Shown here piece after piece: positions 34,251-47,149 of a stretch of 64,000 bases of DNA. A model generated the notes under the pieces. That model saw only the letters and a list, made by a program, of their open reading frames with translations, searched no databases and was not told the DNA's origin. The DNA is from Ailurus styani. Its lineage: Eukaryota > Chordata > Mammalia > Carnivora > Ailuridae. Position 1 is the stretch's first letter. Each line of letters starts with the position of its first letter. The stretch spans positions 470,407-534,406 of the forward strand of contig LNAC01000743.1 in assembly GCA_002007465.1 (NCBI GenBank). Direction: 5' to 3'. The translations under genes were made by a program, and so were the position numbers.

Positions 34251-37200
34251 AAAGAACATCCTACTAAGGAATGAATGGGACAACCAGGAAATTAAAGAAG
34301 AATTATAAAAATTCATGAAAACAAATGAAAATGAAAACACAACTGATCAAAACCTTTGGGACACATCAAAAGCAGTACTGAGAGGAAAGTATAGAGCAAT
34401 ACAAGCCTTTCTCAAGAAACAAAAAAGGTCTCAAGTACACAACCAAACTCTACACCTACAAAAGGTAGAGAAAGAACAGCAAATAAAGCTTCAACCCAGG
34501 AGGAGAAGAGAAATAATAAAGATCAGAGCAGAAATCAACGAAATAGCAACCAAAAGAACAATAGAACAAACCAAAGAAACTAGGAGCTGGTTCTTTAAAA
34601 GAATTAATAAGATTGATAAAACCCTGGCCAGACTTATCAAAAAAAAAAGAGAGAGAGAAAGGACTCAAATTAATAAAATCATGAATGAAAGAGGAGAGAT
34701 CACAACCAACACCTAAGAAATACAAACAAGTATAAGAACATATTTTGAGCAACTCTACATCACCAAATTTGACGATCTGGAAGAAATGGATGCATTCCTA
34801 GCGAAATATAAACTACCAAAACTGAACCAGGAAGAAATTGAAGGCCCGAATAGACCCATAACGAATAAGGACATGGAAGTAGTCATCAAAAATCTCCCAA
34901 CAAACAAGAGCCCAGGGCCAGATGGCTCCCCAGGAGAATTCTACCAAACATTTAAAGAAGAATTAATACCTGTTTTCCTGAAACTGTTCCAAAAAATAGA
35001 AATGGAAGGAAAAATTCCAAATTCGTTTTATTAGGACAACATTACCTTGATCCCAAAACCCGGCAAAGACCCCATCAAAAGGGAGAATTACAGACCAATA
35101 TCCTTGGTGAACACGGATGCAAAAATCCTCAACCAAATGCTAGTCAATAGGATCCAACAGTACATTAAAAGTATTATTCACCCCATCTAAGTGGGATTTA
35201 TTCCTGGGCTGTAGGGTTGGTTCAACATCCACAAATCAATCAATTGTGCTGCAATACATTAATAAAGATAGAACAAGAACCAAAGGATGCTCTCAATAAA
35301 TACTGAAAAAGCATTTGACAAAGTACAGCAACCTTTCTTGATCAAAACTCTTCACAGTGAAGGCATAAAGGGTACATACCTCAATATCCTCAAAGCCATC
35401 TATGTAAAATCCACAGCGAATATCATTCTCAATGGAGAAAAACTGAGAGCTTTCCCCCTAAAGTCAGGAACACGGTAGGGCTGTCCACTATCACCACTGC
35501 TACTCATCATAGTCCTAGAACTCCTAGCCTCAGCAATCAAACCACAAAAAGAAATAAAAAGCATCCAAATCAGCAAGGAGGAAGTCAAACTCTCACTCCT
35601 TACAGATGGTATGATACTATATGTGGAAAACCCAAAGGACTCCACTCCAAAACTGCTAGCACTCATACAGGAATTCAGTAAAGTGTCAGGATATAAAATC
35701 GATGCCCAGAAATCAGTTGCATTTCTATACACCAACCACAAGACAGAAGAAAGAGAAATGAGAGTCAATCCCATTTACAATTGCACCCAAAACCATAAGA
35801 TACCTAGGAATAAACCTAACCAAAGAGGCAAAGCATCTGTACTCAGAAAACTATAAAGTACTCATGAAAGTAATTGAGGAAGACACAAAGAAGTGGAAAA
35901 ACATTCCATGCTCATGGATGGGTAGAACAAATATTGGGAAAATGTCTATGCTGCCTAGAGAAATCTACACATTTAATGCAATCCCCATCAAAATACCAGC
36001 AATTTATTTCAAAGAAATGGAAGAAATGATCCCAAAATTTATATGGAACCAGAAAAGACCCCAAATCGCCAAAGGAATGTTGAAAAAGAAAAGCAAAGTT
36101 GGCGACATCACAATTCCAGACTTCAAGCTCTATTACAAAGCTGTCATCATCATGACAGTATGCTACTGGAACAAAACCAGACACATATACCATTGGAACA
36201 AAATAGAGATCCCAGAAATGGACCCTCTACTCTACAGTCAACTAAACTTTGACAAAGCAGGAAAGAATGTCCAATGGAACAAAGACAGTCTCTTTAACAA
36301 ATGGTGCTGGGAAAACTGGACAGCCACATGCAGAAAAATGAAACGGGATCATTTCCTTATTCCACACACAAAAGTAGACTCAAAATGGATGAAAGAACTC
36401 AAACCGAGAAAGGAATCCATCAAAATCCTTGAGGAGAATACATGCAGCAACCTCTTTGACATCAACTACAGCAACTTTTTCCTAGCCACATCAACAAAGG
36501 CAAGGGAAGCAAGGGCAAAAATGAACTATTGGGACTTCATCAAGATCAAAAGCTTTTGCACAGCAAAGGAAACAGTCAACAAAACCAAAAGACAACTAAC
36601 AGAATGGGAGAAGATATTTGGAAATGATATATCAGATAAAGGGCTTGTATCCAAAATCTGTAAAGAGCTTCTCAAACTAAACACCCATAGAACAAATAAC
36701 CCACTCAATAAAAGGCTCGAAAACATGAAAAGACATTTTTCCAAAGAAGACATCCAAATGGCCAACAGACGCATGAGGAAGGGCTCAACATCACTCGGCA
36801 TCAGGGAAATACAAATCAAAACCACAGTGAGATACCACCTCACACCAGTCAGAATGGCTAAAATTAACAAGTCAGTTAAAGGATGGATGTTGGTGAGGAT
36901 GGGGAGAAAGGGGAACCCTCCCACACTGTTGGTGGGAATGCAAGCTGGTGCAGCCACTCTGGAAAACAGTATGGAGGTTCCTAAAAAGTTGAAAATAGAG
37001 CTACCCTACAACCCAGCAATTGCACTACTGGGTATTTACCCTACATATACAAAGGTAGTGATCCTCAGGGGCACATGCACCCAAATGTTTACAGCAGCAA
37101 TGTCCACAATGGCCAAACTATGGAAAGAACCTAGATGTCCATCAACAGATAAATGGATAAAGAATAAGTGGTATATATATACAATGGAATACTATGCAGC

Positions 37201-37769
37201 CATCACAAGAAACAAAATCTTGCCATTTGTAACGACGTAGATGGAACTATAGGGTATTATGCTGAACGAAATAAGTCAATCAGAGTAAGACAATTATAAT
37301 ATGATCTCTCTGATATGAGGAACTTGATGGGCAAGGCAGGGGGTAATGGGGGGTAGGTAGGAAAAAATAATGAAAGAAGATTGGATCGGGATGGAGACAA
37401 ACCATAACAGACTCTTAATCTCACAAAACAAACCGATGGTTACTGGGGGATGGGAGTGTAGGGATCGGGTGGATACTTTATGGACATTTGGGAGGGTTTG
37501 TGCTATGGTGATTGCTGTGAAAGTTGTAAGCCTGATCATTCACAGACCTGTACCCCTGGTGCAAATAAAAAAAAATTAAAAAAAGAAGATCTGTGTTTTA
37601 AGTGTACTTGTTTCATGATTAAGGAAGTATAGATATTTTCAGGAAAAGTGGTGGTATCATTATTTGATTAATTAATGATTAGTCAGTCCCATACACTTTT
37701 AATTCACATGTCAAATAACATTCAAATATAATTATCTTTACTAAGTTTTTAAGCTTATTTCTAGCATTA

Positions 37770-38015
37770 ATTTTTTTTTACATCTCACTTTCAGATTTTT
37801 TTTAATTAGCCTATAATGTAATATCTGTTTCAAGGAGACAAGTCTGTGATTCATCAGTCTTACACATTTCACAGCACCCACCCTAGCACATACCATCCCC
37901 AATGCCCATAACCCAGCCACCCCATCCCTCCCTCCCACCTCCCATCCAACAACCCTCAGTTTGTTTCCTGTGAGTAAGAGTCCCTTTTTTTGTCTCCCTC
38001 TCTGGTTTCATATAG
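37770..38015 (-). mobile_element. LINE-1 3' UTR fragment
   Basis: The reversed 3' UTR with 'tgtgattcatcagtcttaca', 'caacaaccctcagtttgttt' and a T-rich start belongs to the same L1 type as the full-length copy just upstream, but diverged. It is 5'-truncated to about 250 bases. Confidence 0.85.
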
Positions 38016-39492
38016 CTTTAAATTTTTAAGAAATTATGGGTCATATGTTTTTTCAAAAATATACGCTATGTAAACACACTGTCCTTGGTAACACTAAAAC
38101 CTAAATTGACTAGTCCTTGCTAATTTTCCATTTGGCATGCAGTTTTTTACTTGTCAATAATCCAAAGTAACTAGGAGGCATTTAGAGATGTGTGTGAAGA
38201 CAAAGGGATATTTTGCAAATAATTCAAAAGCTTTGCATGAAAAAAAAGAAGTCAATAAAACATCTGAAAATTATACTCATATCTATTATTAGTTGTTTGC
38301 AAAATCTAAGAAAATAATCTTTTGCAGGTTTTAGAAAATATAATTGAAATACTACATTATGATCTATGTTCTTAAAATGTTTATGGCTAACCAATATTGC
38401 TTTTTGTTAAATGTGTCATTTTTAAAAATACAAATAATATAGTTGTTCATATTAACCAAGGATGTATTTACATTTAAGATTACTAGAGATCTTTGGAAAA
38501 GTTATTTTGGTGAATTTGACTTTGTATACAAATTTGACTTTGCATACAAATTATATCATTTGTATCTATATCCAAATGATATCAACAGGATATGTTCAAT
38601 CAGAAAGAAGTTGATTTTTCATTGTTTGATCTAAATATTACCAAGTAATCAGCTATACAAAATCCAAACTAATTCACCAGGCCATGTTAATTCAATAAAC
38701 TTACCAAAACTCTAGGAGATATAAGAAAATAGAGCATGGAGTTATTTATTGTATTGTCATATCATTTAAACATTAGATAGTGAAATGAAATACATTAGAG
38801 AATTTGTAAGGGCCAAAAATCAATATAAAAACATGACAAATGAATTGATTCTAAGAATAGTTCATTAAAAAGTGTGAGTTAACTTCTTTGAGTATTTTAA
38901 ATGATATAGAAAGAAAAGTAAAATACAGTTACAAATAAATGTTGAGTTATTTAAACAATCACATACATATGCATCTGTTTAAGCATATTTAGATTAATTA
39001 AATCCAAATTTAAAAACAGGCTCTAAAGAACAACCTGAATATTTTCCTACACTTCAAAATATACATTGTTTCCTAGACAAATGTGGTAACACTGAGGCTT
39101 GATGGTACCTTACTTACTTCTTTCAAAATGCCCCTACATTTCGACTGTATAAAAATCTAAAACAACTACTTTCACTTTATTGTTTCATATATTAAAAGAA
39201 AATATTTTAGGTAACTTAGCATTATTTCCATGTAAGTTTAAACATTTATTTTACCATTTAAAAATGATTTCAACTTTTTATTGAGTAGTTTTACCTCACA
39301 GATATTGGATTCCCTGTGTATTTTGTACACTTTAATTTTTTCAAGAATTTTTGGAATTATTCTATGATATCCTTAAGCCAGACATAGGCTTCAACCTTAA
39401 CCAGACCTAATAAATATCCATGAGTAATAATAAACCATATGTCAGATCCAAGAATTGTGTCTTTTTTAAATGATGTATTAATGCTTAAAAAC
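38016..39492. other. Single-copy-looking AT-rich DNA
   Basis: About 1.5 kb of very AT-rich sequence without SINE, L1 or recognised exon. An 18-bp tandem duplication lies at 38514-38549. The frame at 38443-38634 looks random, being rich in Phe, Tyr and Lys as expected from AT-rich DNA. Confidence 0.5.
38514..38549 (+). repeat. 18-bp direct tandem duplication
   Basis: atttgactttgtatacaa is followed immediately by atttgactttgcatacaa, one mismatch. Confidence 0.9.
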
Positions 39493-39955
39493 CTCTGAAA
39501 TTCTATAATTTTTTCTTGAATGTACTTTATTTTACATTTAAATTCAATTTAGATAACATATACTGTATTATTACTTTCAGGGTTAGAATTTAGTGATTCA
39601 TCTGTTGTATATAACACCCAATGTTCATTACATCAAGGGTCCTCCTTAATGCTCATCAACTAATTACACCATTCTGCCACCCACCTCCCTCCCAGTAACC
39701 CTCATTTGTTCTCTATAATTAAAGGTTTCTCATGGTCTTCCTCACTTTCTATTTTTATCTTATTTTATTTTACCTTCTCTTCCCATATGTTCATCTGTTT
39801 TGTTTCTTAAATTTAACATAGGAGTGAAATCCTATGGTATTTGTCATTCTTTCACTGATTAATTTCACTTAGCCTAATACCTGCTAGTTCCAGCCACATC
39901 ATTGCAAATGACAATATTTCATTATTTTTGATGGTTGAGTAATATTCCTATATAG

Positions 39956-39960
<5 letters not shown>

Positions 39961-39987
<27 letters not shown>
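39961..39987 (+). repeat. (CA)13 microsatellite
   Basis: A pure CA run lies inside the minus-strand L1, directly next to 'ctacatcttctttatccatt', the position of the short TA tract near the ORF2 end in other copies. Confidence 0.97.
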
Positions 39988-42900
39988 TACATCTTCTTTA
40001 TCCATTCATCTGTCTATGGACCAATGGACATCTAGGTGCTTTCCATATTTTAGCTATTGTGGATATTGCTACTCTAAACATTGAGGTGCTGGTGTTCCTT
40101 CAAATCACTGCATTCGTATCCTTTGGGATACTTAATAATTCAATTACTGGGTTGCAAGGTAGTTCTATTTTTAACTTTTTGAAGAATTTCCATACTATTT
40201 TCCACCGTGGCTGCACCAGCACTCCCATCAGCAGTGTAAGAGACTTGCCCCATTCTCTGCATCCTCACCAATATCTGTTGTTTCCTGAGTTGTTAATTTT
40301 AGCCATTTTGACCAGTGTGAGGTGGTATCTCATCGTGGCTTTGATTTTTATTTCTCTGATGCCATGTGATGTTGAGCATTTTTTTCATTTGTCTGTTGGC
40401 TATTCATAGGTCTTCTTTGGACAAATGTCTGTTCCACATATTCTGACATTTCTTGACTGGATTTTATGGTTTTTGGGTGTTGAGTTTAATAAGTTTTTTA
40501 TAGATTTTGGGTACTAGCCCTTTATCCAATATGTCATTTGCAAATACCTTCACCCATTCTCTAGGGTTGCCTTTTAATTTTGTTGATTGTTTCCTTTGCA
40601 ATGCAAAACTTTTTATCCTAATAAAGTCCCAGTAGTTCATTTTTGCTTTTGTTTCCCTTGCCTCTGGAGATGTGTCTAGCAAGAAGTTGCTGTGGTTGAG
40701 TTCAAAGAGACTGCTGCTGGATTTCTCCTCTAGTATTCTGATGCATCCCTGTCTCACATTTAGATCTTTGATCCATTTTGAATTTACATTTGTGTGTGAT
40801 ATAAGGAAGTGGTCTAGTTTCATTCTTCTGCATGTTGCTGTCCAATTTTCCTAGCACAATTTGTTGAAGAGACTGGGTTTTTTCCATTGAATATACTTTC
40901 CTTCTTTGTTGAAGGTTAGTTTACCATGGAGTTGAGGGTCCACTTCTGGGTTCTCTATTTTGCTCCATTGATCTTTGTGTCTGTTTTTGTAGCAGTACCA
41001 TACTGTCTTATGATTACAGTTTTGTAATACAGCTTGACGTCTGGGATTGTGATACTTCCAACTTTGCTTTACCTTTTTAACATTACTTTGGTTATTCAGG
41101 ATCTTTTCTGGTTCCATACTAATTTTAGGATTGTTTGTTCCAGCCCTGTGAAAAATGCTGATGGTATTTTGACTGAGATTGCATTGAATGTGTAGATTGC
41201 TTTGGGTAATATAGACATTTGAACAAATTTCTTCTTCCATCCCATGAACATGGAATGTTTTCCCATTTCTTTGTGCCTTCTTCAATTTCTTTCATAAGTG
41301 TTCTATAGTTTCCAGCATGCATATCTTTTATCTCCTTGGTTAGGTTTATTCCTAGGTATCTTATGTTTTTAAGTGCAATTGTAAACAGGATCGATTCCTT
41401 GATTTCTCTTTCTGCTGCTTCATTATTGCTGTATAGAAATGCAAAAGTTTCTGTACCCTAATTTTATATCCTGTGACTTGGCTAAATGTATGAATCAGTT
41501 CTAGCAATTTTTTGGTGTAGTCTTTCAGATTTCCTATTTACAGAATCATGTCACCTGTGAATAGTGAGAGTTTGACTTCTTCCTTACCAGTTTGGATGTC
41601 ATTTATTTCTTTTTGTTGTCTAATTGCTGAGGATAGGACTTCCAGTATTGTGCTAGACAACAGCACTGAAAATGGACATTCCTGTCATATTCTTGACCTT
41701 AGGGGGAAAGCTCTGTTTTTCCCCATTGAGAATATTAGCTGTAGATATTTTGTACATGGCCTTTATGATGTTAAGGTATCTTTCCTCTATCCCTACATGG
41801 TGGAGAGTTTTTATCAAGCAAACATGTTGGTTTTTTTTCAAATTATTTTTTTCTCCAACTATTGAGAGGATCGTATGGTTCTTATTCTTCATTTTACTAA
41901 TGTACTGTATTACATTGATTGTCCCACAGATAGCGAACCACCCCTGAAGTACAGGAATAAATCCCACTTGGTTTTTATGTCTGTTGGATCCTATTAGCTA
42001 GTATCTTGTTGAGAATTTTAGCATTCATGCTCGTCAGGGATATTGGTCTGTAATTTTTCTTTTTGATGGGGTTTTTGTCTGGTTTTAGAATCTAGGTAAT
42101 GCTGGCCTCATAGAATGAGTTTGGAAGTTTACCTCCCATTCCTGTTTTTTGCAATAGCTTCAGAAGAATGGGTATAAATTCTTTGTAAGTTCGGTAGATT
42201 TGCCCTGGTAAACCATCCAGCCGTGGACACTTGTTTCTTGTGAGATTTTTGATTACTGATTCAATTTCTTTGCTGGTATTTTTTCAATTTTTGTTCAAAT
42301 TTTCTATTTCTTCATTTTTCAGTTTTGGTAATTTATATGTTTCTAGAAATTTACCCATTTCTTCCAGATTGTCTAATTTGTTGTATTTAATTGCTAATAA
42401 TATTCTATTACAATTGTTTGTATTTCTGTTCTGTTGGTTGTGATCTCTCCTCTTTCATTCATGATTTCTTAATATGGGTCCTTTCTCTTTTCTTTTTTAT
42501 AAGTCTGGATAAGGATTTCTTAATGTTATTAATTCTTTCAAAGAAATAGCTGCTACATTTGTTGATTTGTTCTATTGGTTTTTTGATTTCCACATCATTG
42601 ATTTCTGCTGCAATCTTTATAATTTTTCTTCTCTTACTGGATTTAGGCATTATTTGATGTTCTTTCTTGAGCTCATTTAGGTGTAAGGTTAGATTGTGAA
42701 TTTGAGACTTTTCTTGCTTCTTGAGGAACATCTATATTGGTATATACTTCCCTCTTAGAATTGACTTTGCTGCATCCCAAAGGTTTTGCACTATTGTGTT
42801 GTCATTTTCATTTGCTTCCATGTAATTTTTTAAAATTCTTTACAAGTTTTCTGGTTTACCCATTCATTCTTTAGTAAGATGTTCTTTAACCTCCAAGTAT

Positions 42901-44618
42901 TTTTGATTCTTCCAAATTTCTTCTTGTGTCTGACTTCAAGTTTCATATCATTGTGGTCTGAAAAATGTATGGTATTATATCAATATTTTTGTACTGTTGA
43001 GGCATGATTTGTGACGCAGTGTGTGATCTATTCTGGAGAATATTTCATGCGCACTCAGGAAGAATGTGTATTCTGCTACTTTAGGATGAAATGTTCTGAA
43101 TATATCTGTGAAGTCCATCTGGTTCAGTGTGTCATGAAAAGCCCTTGTTTTCTTGTTGATCTTCTTCTTTGATGATCTGTGCATTGCTGAAAGTGGGATG
43201 TTGAATTTCCCTACTATTATTGTATTATTATCAATGAGTTTCTTTAAGTTTGTTATTAATTGATTTATATATTTGGCTGCTACCAAATTAGGGCCATAAA
43301 TATTTACAATTGTTAGATCTTTTTGTTGGATAGATCCCTTTAATAAAATATAATGTCCTTCTTCACCTCCATTAGTGTCTTTCTTCACCTCCTATTACAA
43401 CCTTTGGGTTAAAGTCTTGTTTATCTGATATAAGAAGGGTTTCTCCATCTTTCTTTTGATGTCCATTAACATGATAAATGGTTCTCCACTCCCTTAATTT
43501 CAAACTGATGTGCTTTGGGTCTAAATTGTGTCTTTTCTAAGGAACATTTCAATGGGTCTTGTTTTTTTTAATCCATTCTGATACCTTGTCTTTTAATTGG
43601 AGCATGTGGTTCATTTACATTCAGAATGATATGAATTTAGTGCCACTGTATTACCTGTAAAGTCACTGTTTCTATGGATTGTCTCTGTTCCTTTCTGGTC
43701 TTTGTTTCTTTTGGTCTTTCTCTCCTCTCAAAGGGTGCCCTTTAATATTTCTTGCAGGGCTGGCTTAGTGTTCACAAATGCCTTTGTTTTTGTTTGTCTT
43801 GGAAACTCTATCTCTCCTTCTGTTCTGAATACTGGATAGAGTATTCCTCCCTGCATATTTTTCCTATTTAGCTCATTTAATGTATCTTGCCACTTCTCTC
43901 TCAGGCCAAGTTTCTGGGGACAGGCCTGCTGCCAACTTTATGTGTCTATTCCTATAGGTTAAGGACTTCTTGTTCTGAGCTGCTTTCAGGACTTTTCTTT
44001 TTATTTTTGTAATTTGCAGGTTTCACCACAATATGTTGTGGTGTTGAGCTATCTTTGTTCATTTTGAGGGGAGTTCTCTGTGCCTCTTGGACTTGAAAGC
44101 CTGTTTACTTCCCCATATTAGGGAAGTTTGCAGCTATAATTTGTTCAAGTAAACCTTGCACCCCTTGTTCCTCCTCTTCTTCTTCTTGGACTCCTACAAT
44201 AGGGATATTATTTCATTTTATGGAATTGTTGAGTTCCCTAAGTCAATCTTCATGATCTAATAGTTTTCTTTCCCTCTTCCTTCTGCTTCATTGTTTTCCA
44301 TAAGTTTATCTTCTATATCACCGATTCCTCTTCTCCTTTGTTCATCCTCATTTTTATAGCCTCAACTTGGGACTGCTTTTCAGTTATAGCATTTTAATTT
44401 CTGCTTGACTAGATTTTAGTTCTTCTATCTCTATAGTAAGGGATACTCTAGTGTCTTCTATGCTTTTTCAAACCCAACTAGTATCTTTATAATCATTGTT
44501 TTGTTTAAATTCTAGTTCAGACATCTTACTTACATCCGTGTCGATTAAATCTCCTGCTGTGAGAAAGAACCTCCTGTTCTTTCTTTAGTGGTGAATTTCT
44601 CCATTTCATCATTTTTTC

Positions 44619-45120
44619 TAGAAAAGAAAAGAAAGAAAGAAAGAAAACAGCAAAAAAATAACAAGAAAAACTTCAGAAGTGTTTCTAGTGTATGTTGTGT
44701 ACACTCTGCCATTATGTTTCGGTTGCTTTTTCATACTGGTTTGTACTGCACAGAGGTTCTCCTTGCTTTTAGTGGGGAGAGCTTGGACATTTAACAAGAT
44801 GTATTTTGATTTTTTTGTTAAGATAATCCTGTAAAAGAGAAAAAGAAAAAAAACAGCCTAATGCAAGACAAGAGAAGAGGAAAAGGGAAAATATGCAAAC
44901 AAAGACAAAAAATTTATAAACTCAATTCCAAAGAATAAAAAAGAAAGAAGGAAAAAAGAGTAAAGAAAGAAGAAAAGAAAAAAAAATAAGAAGCCTGAAC
45001 CAAAAAAAATAAGAGAAGGAAAGAAGCAAACAAACCCACATATGAATAAAAAATTATAAGCGTGATACCAAAAAATGGTAAAGAGAAAAAAAACAGAAAA
45101 AATATATATAAAATAAAAGA
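44619..45120. repeat. Purine-rich low-complexity tract in LINE-1 5' region
   Basis: Long A/G-dominated runs (gaaaagaaaagaaagaaaga and similar) extend across about 500 bases with short interruptions. On the sense strand of the host L1 it is a pyrimidine tract. It forms the landing site of the next SINE. Confidence 0.8.
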
Positions 45121-45121
45121 A

Positions 45122-45312
45122 GGGGTGCCTGGGTGGCTCAGTGGGTTAAAGCCTCTGCCTTCGGCTCAGGTCATGATCTCAGGGTCCTGGGATCAAGCCC
45201 TGCATTGGGTTCCCTGCTCGGCGGGGAGCCTGCTTCCTCCTATCTCTTCCTTCCTCTCTGCCTACTTGTAATCTCTCTCTCTGTCAAACAGATAAGTAAA
45301 ATATTTAAAAAA
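45122..45312 (+). mobile_element. Can-SINE
   Basis: Head 'ggggtgcctgggtggctcag', full body and a slightly altered tail ('caaacagataagtaaaatat'). The flanks are A-rich, so the target duplication cannot be read with certainty. Confidence 0.95.
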
Positions 45313-47149
45313 ATAAATAAAAAAGAAAATAAAAAATGAAATATAACAAATAGAAAAATTTAAAAATTTAAAATTAAGGAAAAATTAATCAAGGCTGGCC
45401 CTATTTCCACCACAAGCTGATGTTTTGGAGCACTCTTTAATCAGTAGATTTGGTACATGTGTGGAACCTGTGTTATTTTCCCGAGAGAGAGACTGACTGG
45501 CTTGGCTCACAAGCTGCCTTGCTCTTGTAAAGATGTCCCTCCCAGGTACAGGGAGTGGGGCTTAGTGTAAGTGACTGTAGCCTCCCCAATATGTGCTGTG
45601 TTTCTCTCTGAAGTTGGATTGTGCTGGTGGTGGGGAAGAAGGTGTCTTGGAGAAGGAATATGACATCAACCTTCCCTCTGGTACCCAGGGAGGGAAATTC
45701 CTGGACACAGCTGTTCAGGAGGCCCTCTCAAACACAGGACAATCTCCTGTGTCCCACGTTTTCATCAGATACCTGCTCTTAACCTGTCTGTTCCCATGCT
45801 GTCTGTGTGCTTTGCACTACAGATATCATGTTATTTTATCTCTGGCTAGTGGCTGAGATTCAAATTCTAATATTTAAAGGACCTGGAAAGGTGAGAACCC
45901 TCTTGCCTCCTCCAGAGGAGAGGCTCATGGAAATCCCAGCACCATCTTGTCCCGGAAAAGCAGTAACACAGTGAGAGCATGGCAGCTAGAGTTTATTATT
46001 ATACACAGCAAAAACCTGCAACAAGGTTATCTGCCCTTTGTGAGCCACTCACTCGTTACTATGTTCTGTCTCAGAAAAGCAGTTGCACAGAGTCTTGGCT
46101 CTACACTGACAGACAGTGAGAAGCAGCAGCCAGGTTATCTGTAGTCTTTCCATGTCTCTCCTCTCTGCTGTACCAGAAAAACAGCTGCTCAGCATGCACA
46201 CAGTGGTTTAAGCCTATTGTGGTTCACAGCGGAAAGCTGCCACAAGGGTATCTGCTCTTTGCCTACACCTCTGTTCCCACTCTTAAGTGCCACTCAGAGG
46301 CTCCCAGTTGATCTCTTGTCCTTAGAGAAGCAAAATATGCTCTTCCACAAGTATCCCAGGAAGGGGGCCAGTCTCTCTCAGTGCAATCCAGGGGATATCC
46401 TCATCATGGTCTTCTTGGCCCATCAGCTCTCCTCCCTCTGATTCATAGCTCCAAATCTTGAACCTGCCAAGTTTTTTCTGTCCCACTGTGCGTACTGTTT
46501 TCTTAATACTCAGATTGTATTTCTAGTTGTTCAAAATAGCTAGACGTTGAAATAGCTTTGTTCAAGGCATGAGGCAAGCTCACTGTCCCTCTATTATGCT
46601 GCCATCTTAACTCTTTCCTCTCTGAAACTCTTTAAAAGATATATTTAAATACCCAGAATCTTAAAATAAAATTTCATCATGACTAGCACCATTTTATTAT
46701 GAATTCTGGAGGAAGGATGCAACCTAAAACATTATAATTCTACAAAAGTATTTTTTTATTTGATATAATTTCATTTTTTATTTTGTTAATTTTTACTACA
46801 TATAACGTATTATTTGCCCCAGGGGCACAGGCCTGTGAATCATCAGGCTTACAAATTCCACAGTACTCAGCATAGCACAAACCCTCACCAATGTCCTTAA
46901 TGCAGTCATCCTATGCCTACCACCCACCCCCCAGTAACCCTCAGTTTGTTTCGTGAGATTGAGAGTCTCATGGTTTGTCTCCTTCCTGATCCAATCTTGT
47001 TTCATTTGTTCCCTGCCTACCCCCCACAATGTCCCGCCCTGACCCTCACATTCCTCATATCAAAGCGATCATATAATTGTCTTTCTCTGATTGACTTATT
47101 TCTCTTAGCATAAAACCCTCTAGTTCCATCCACGTCATTGCAATCAACA

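Larger units (their letters stand above)
31014..37240 (+). pseudogene. LINE-1 ORF2 (endonuclease/reverse transcriptase), split by a nested LINE-1
   Basis: ORF2 protein nicks target DNA and reverse transcribes L1 RNA there. ATG at 31014 starts the 'Leu-Asn-Val-Asn-Gly' motif of the endonuclease N-terminus. A frameshift lies near 31120, and an open endonuclease stretch follows at 31174-31503. After 31774 a second L1 is inserted; ORF2 resumes at 34265 with the linker and reverse-transcriptase domain (34786-35480, 35611-35856). At the catalytic site, about 35605, the usual Ala-Asp-Asp is altered ('acagatggtatg' reads Thr-Asp-Gly-Met). The last 458 codons, 35864-37240, are fully open and include the Cys-rich C-terminal region. 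Stop TAG is at 37238-37240. No functional protein is expected. Confidence 0.85.
28236..37586 (+). mobile_element. Full-length LINE-1 with perfect target duplication, host to a SINE and a second LINE-1
   Basis: A perfect 14-bp duplication, agatctgtgtttta, flanks the element (28222-28235 and 37587-37600). The 5' UTR begins with the 'caagatggcggaggagtagg' motif typical of intact L1 starts and runs to about 30029. ORF1 and ORF2 follow, then a 3' UTR (37241-37560) and an A tail. Subtracting the SINE (about 0.2 kb) and the nested L1 (about 2.5 kb) leaves about 6.7 kb, the expected length of a complete L1. ORF1 has an early stop and ORF2 is frameshifted and interrupted, so the copy is dead. The clean duplication and long open ORF2 tail suggest it is one of the younger L1s here. 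Confidence 0.95.
39505..46619 (-). mobile_element. Full-length LINE-1, minus strand
   Basis: On the minus strand the element starts at about 46619 with an L1 5' UTR ('gatggcagcataatagaggg'). It continues through the 5' UTR (to about 44650, with a purine/pyrimidine-biased low-complexity part), ORF1 (about 44600-43700), ORF2 endonuclease (about 43650-42750), reverse transcriptase (about 42500-41500), the C-terminal region, and the 3' UTR to 39505. Probable target duplication: ctctgaaattct (39493-39504) versus ctctgaaactct (46620-46631), 11 of 12. With its SINE removed the length is about 6.9 kb, full length. All ORFs are broken: open pieces are at most 137-144 codons (42975-43388, 40851-41285). 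Confidence 0.9.

Noticed and set aside
35864..37240. A 458-codon open frame that looks like a gene
   Set aside because: It is the C-terminal third of L1 ORF2 inside a full-length L1 whose upstream ORF2 is broken, so it is not an independent gene.
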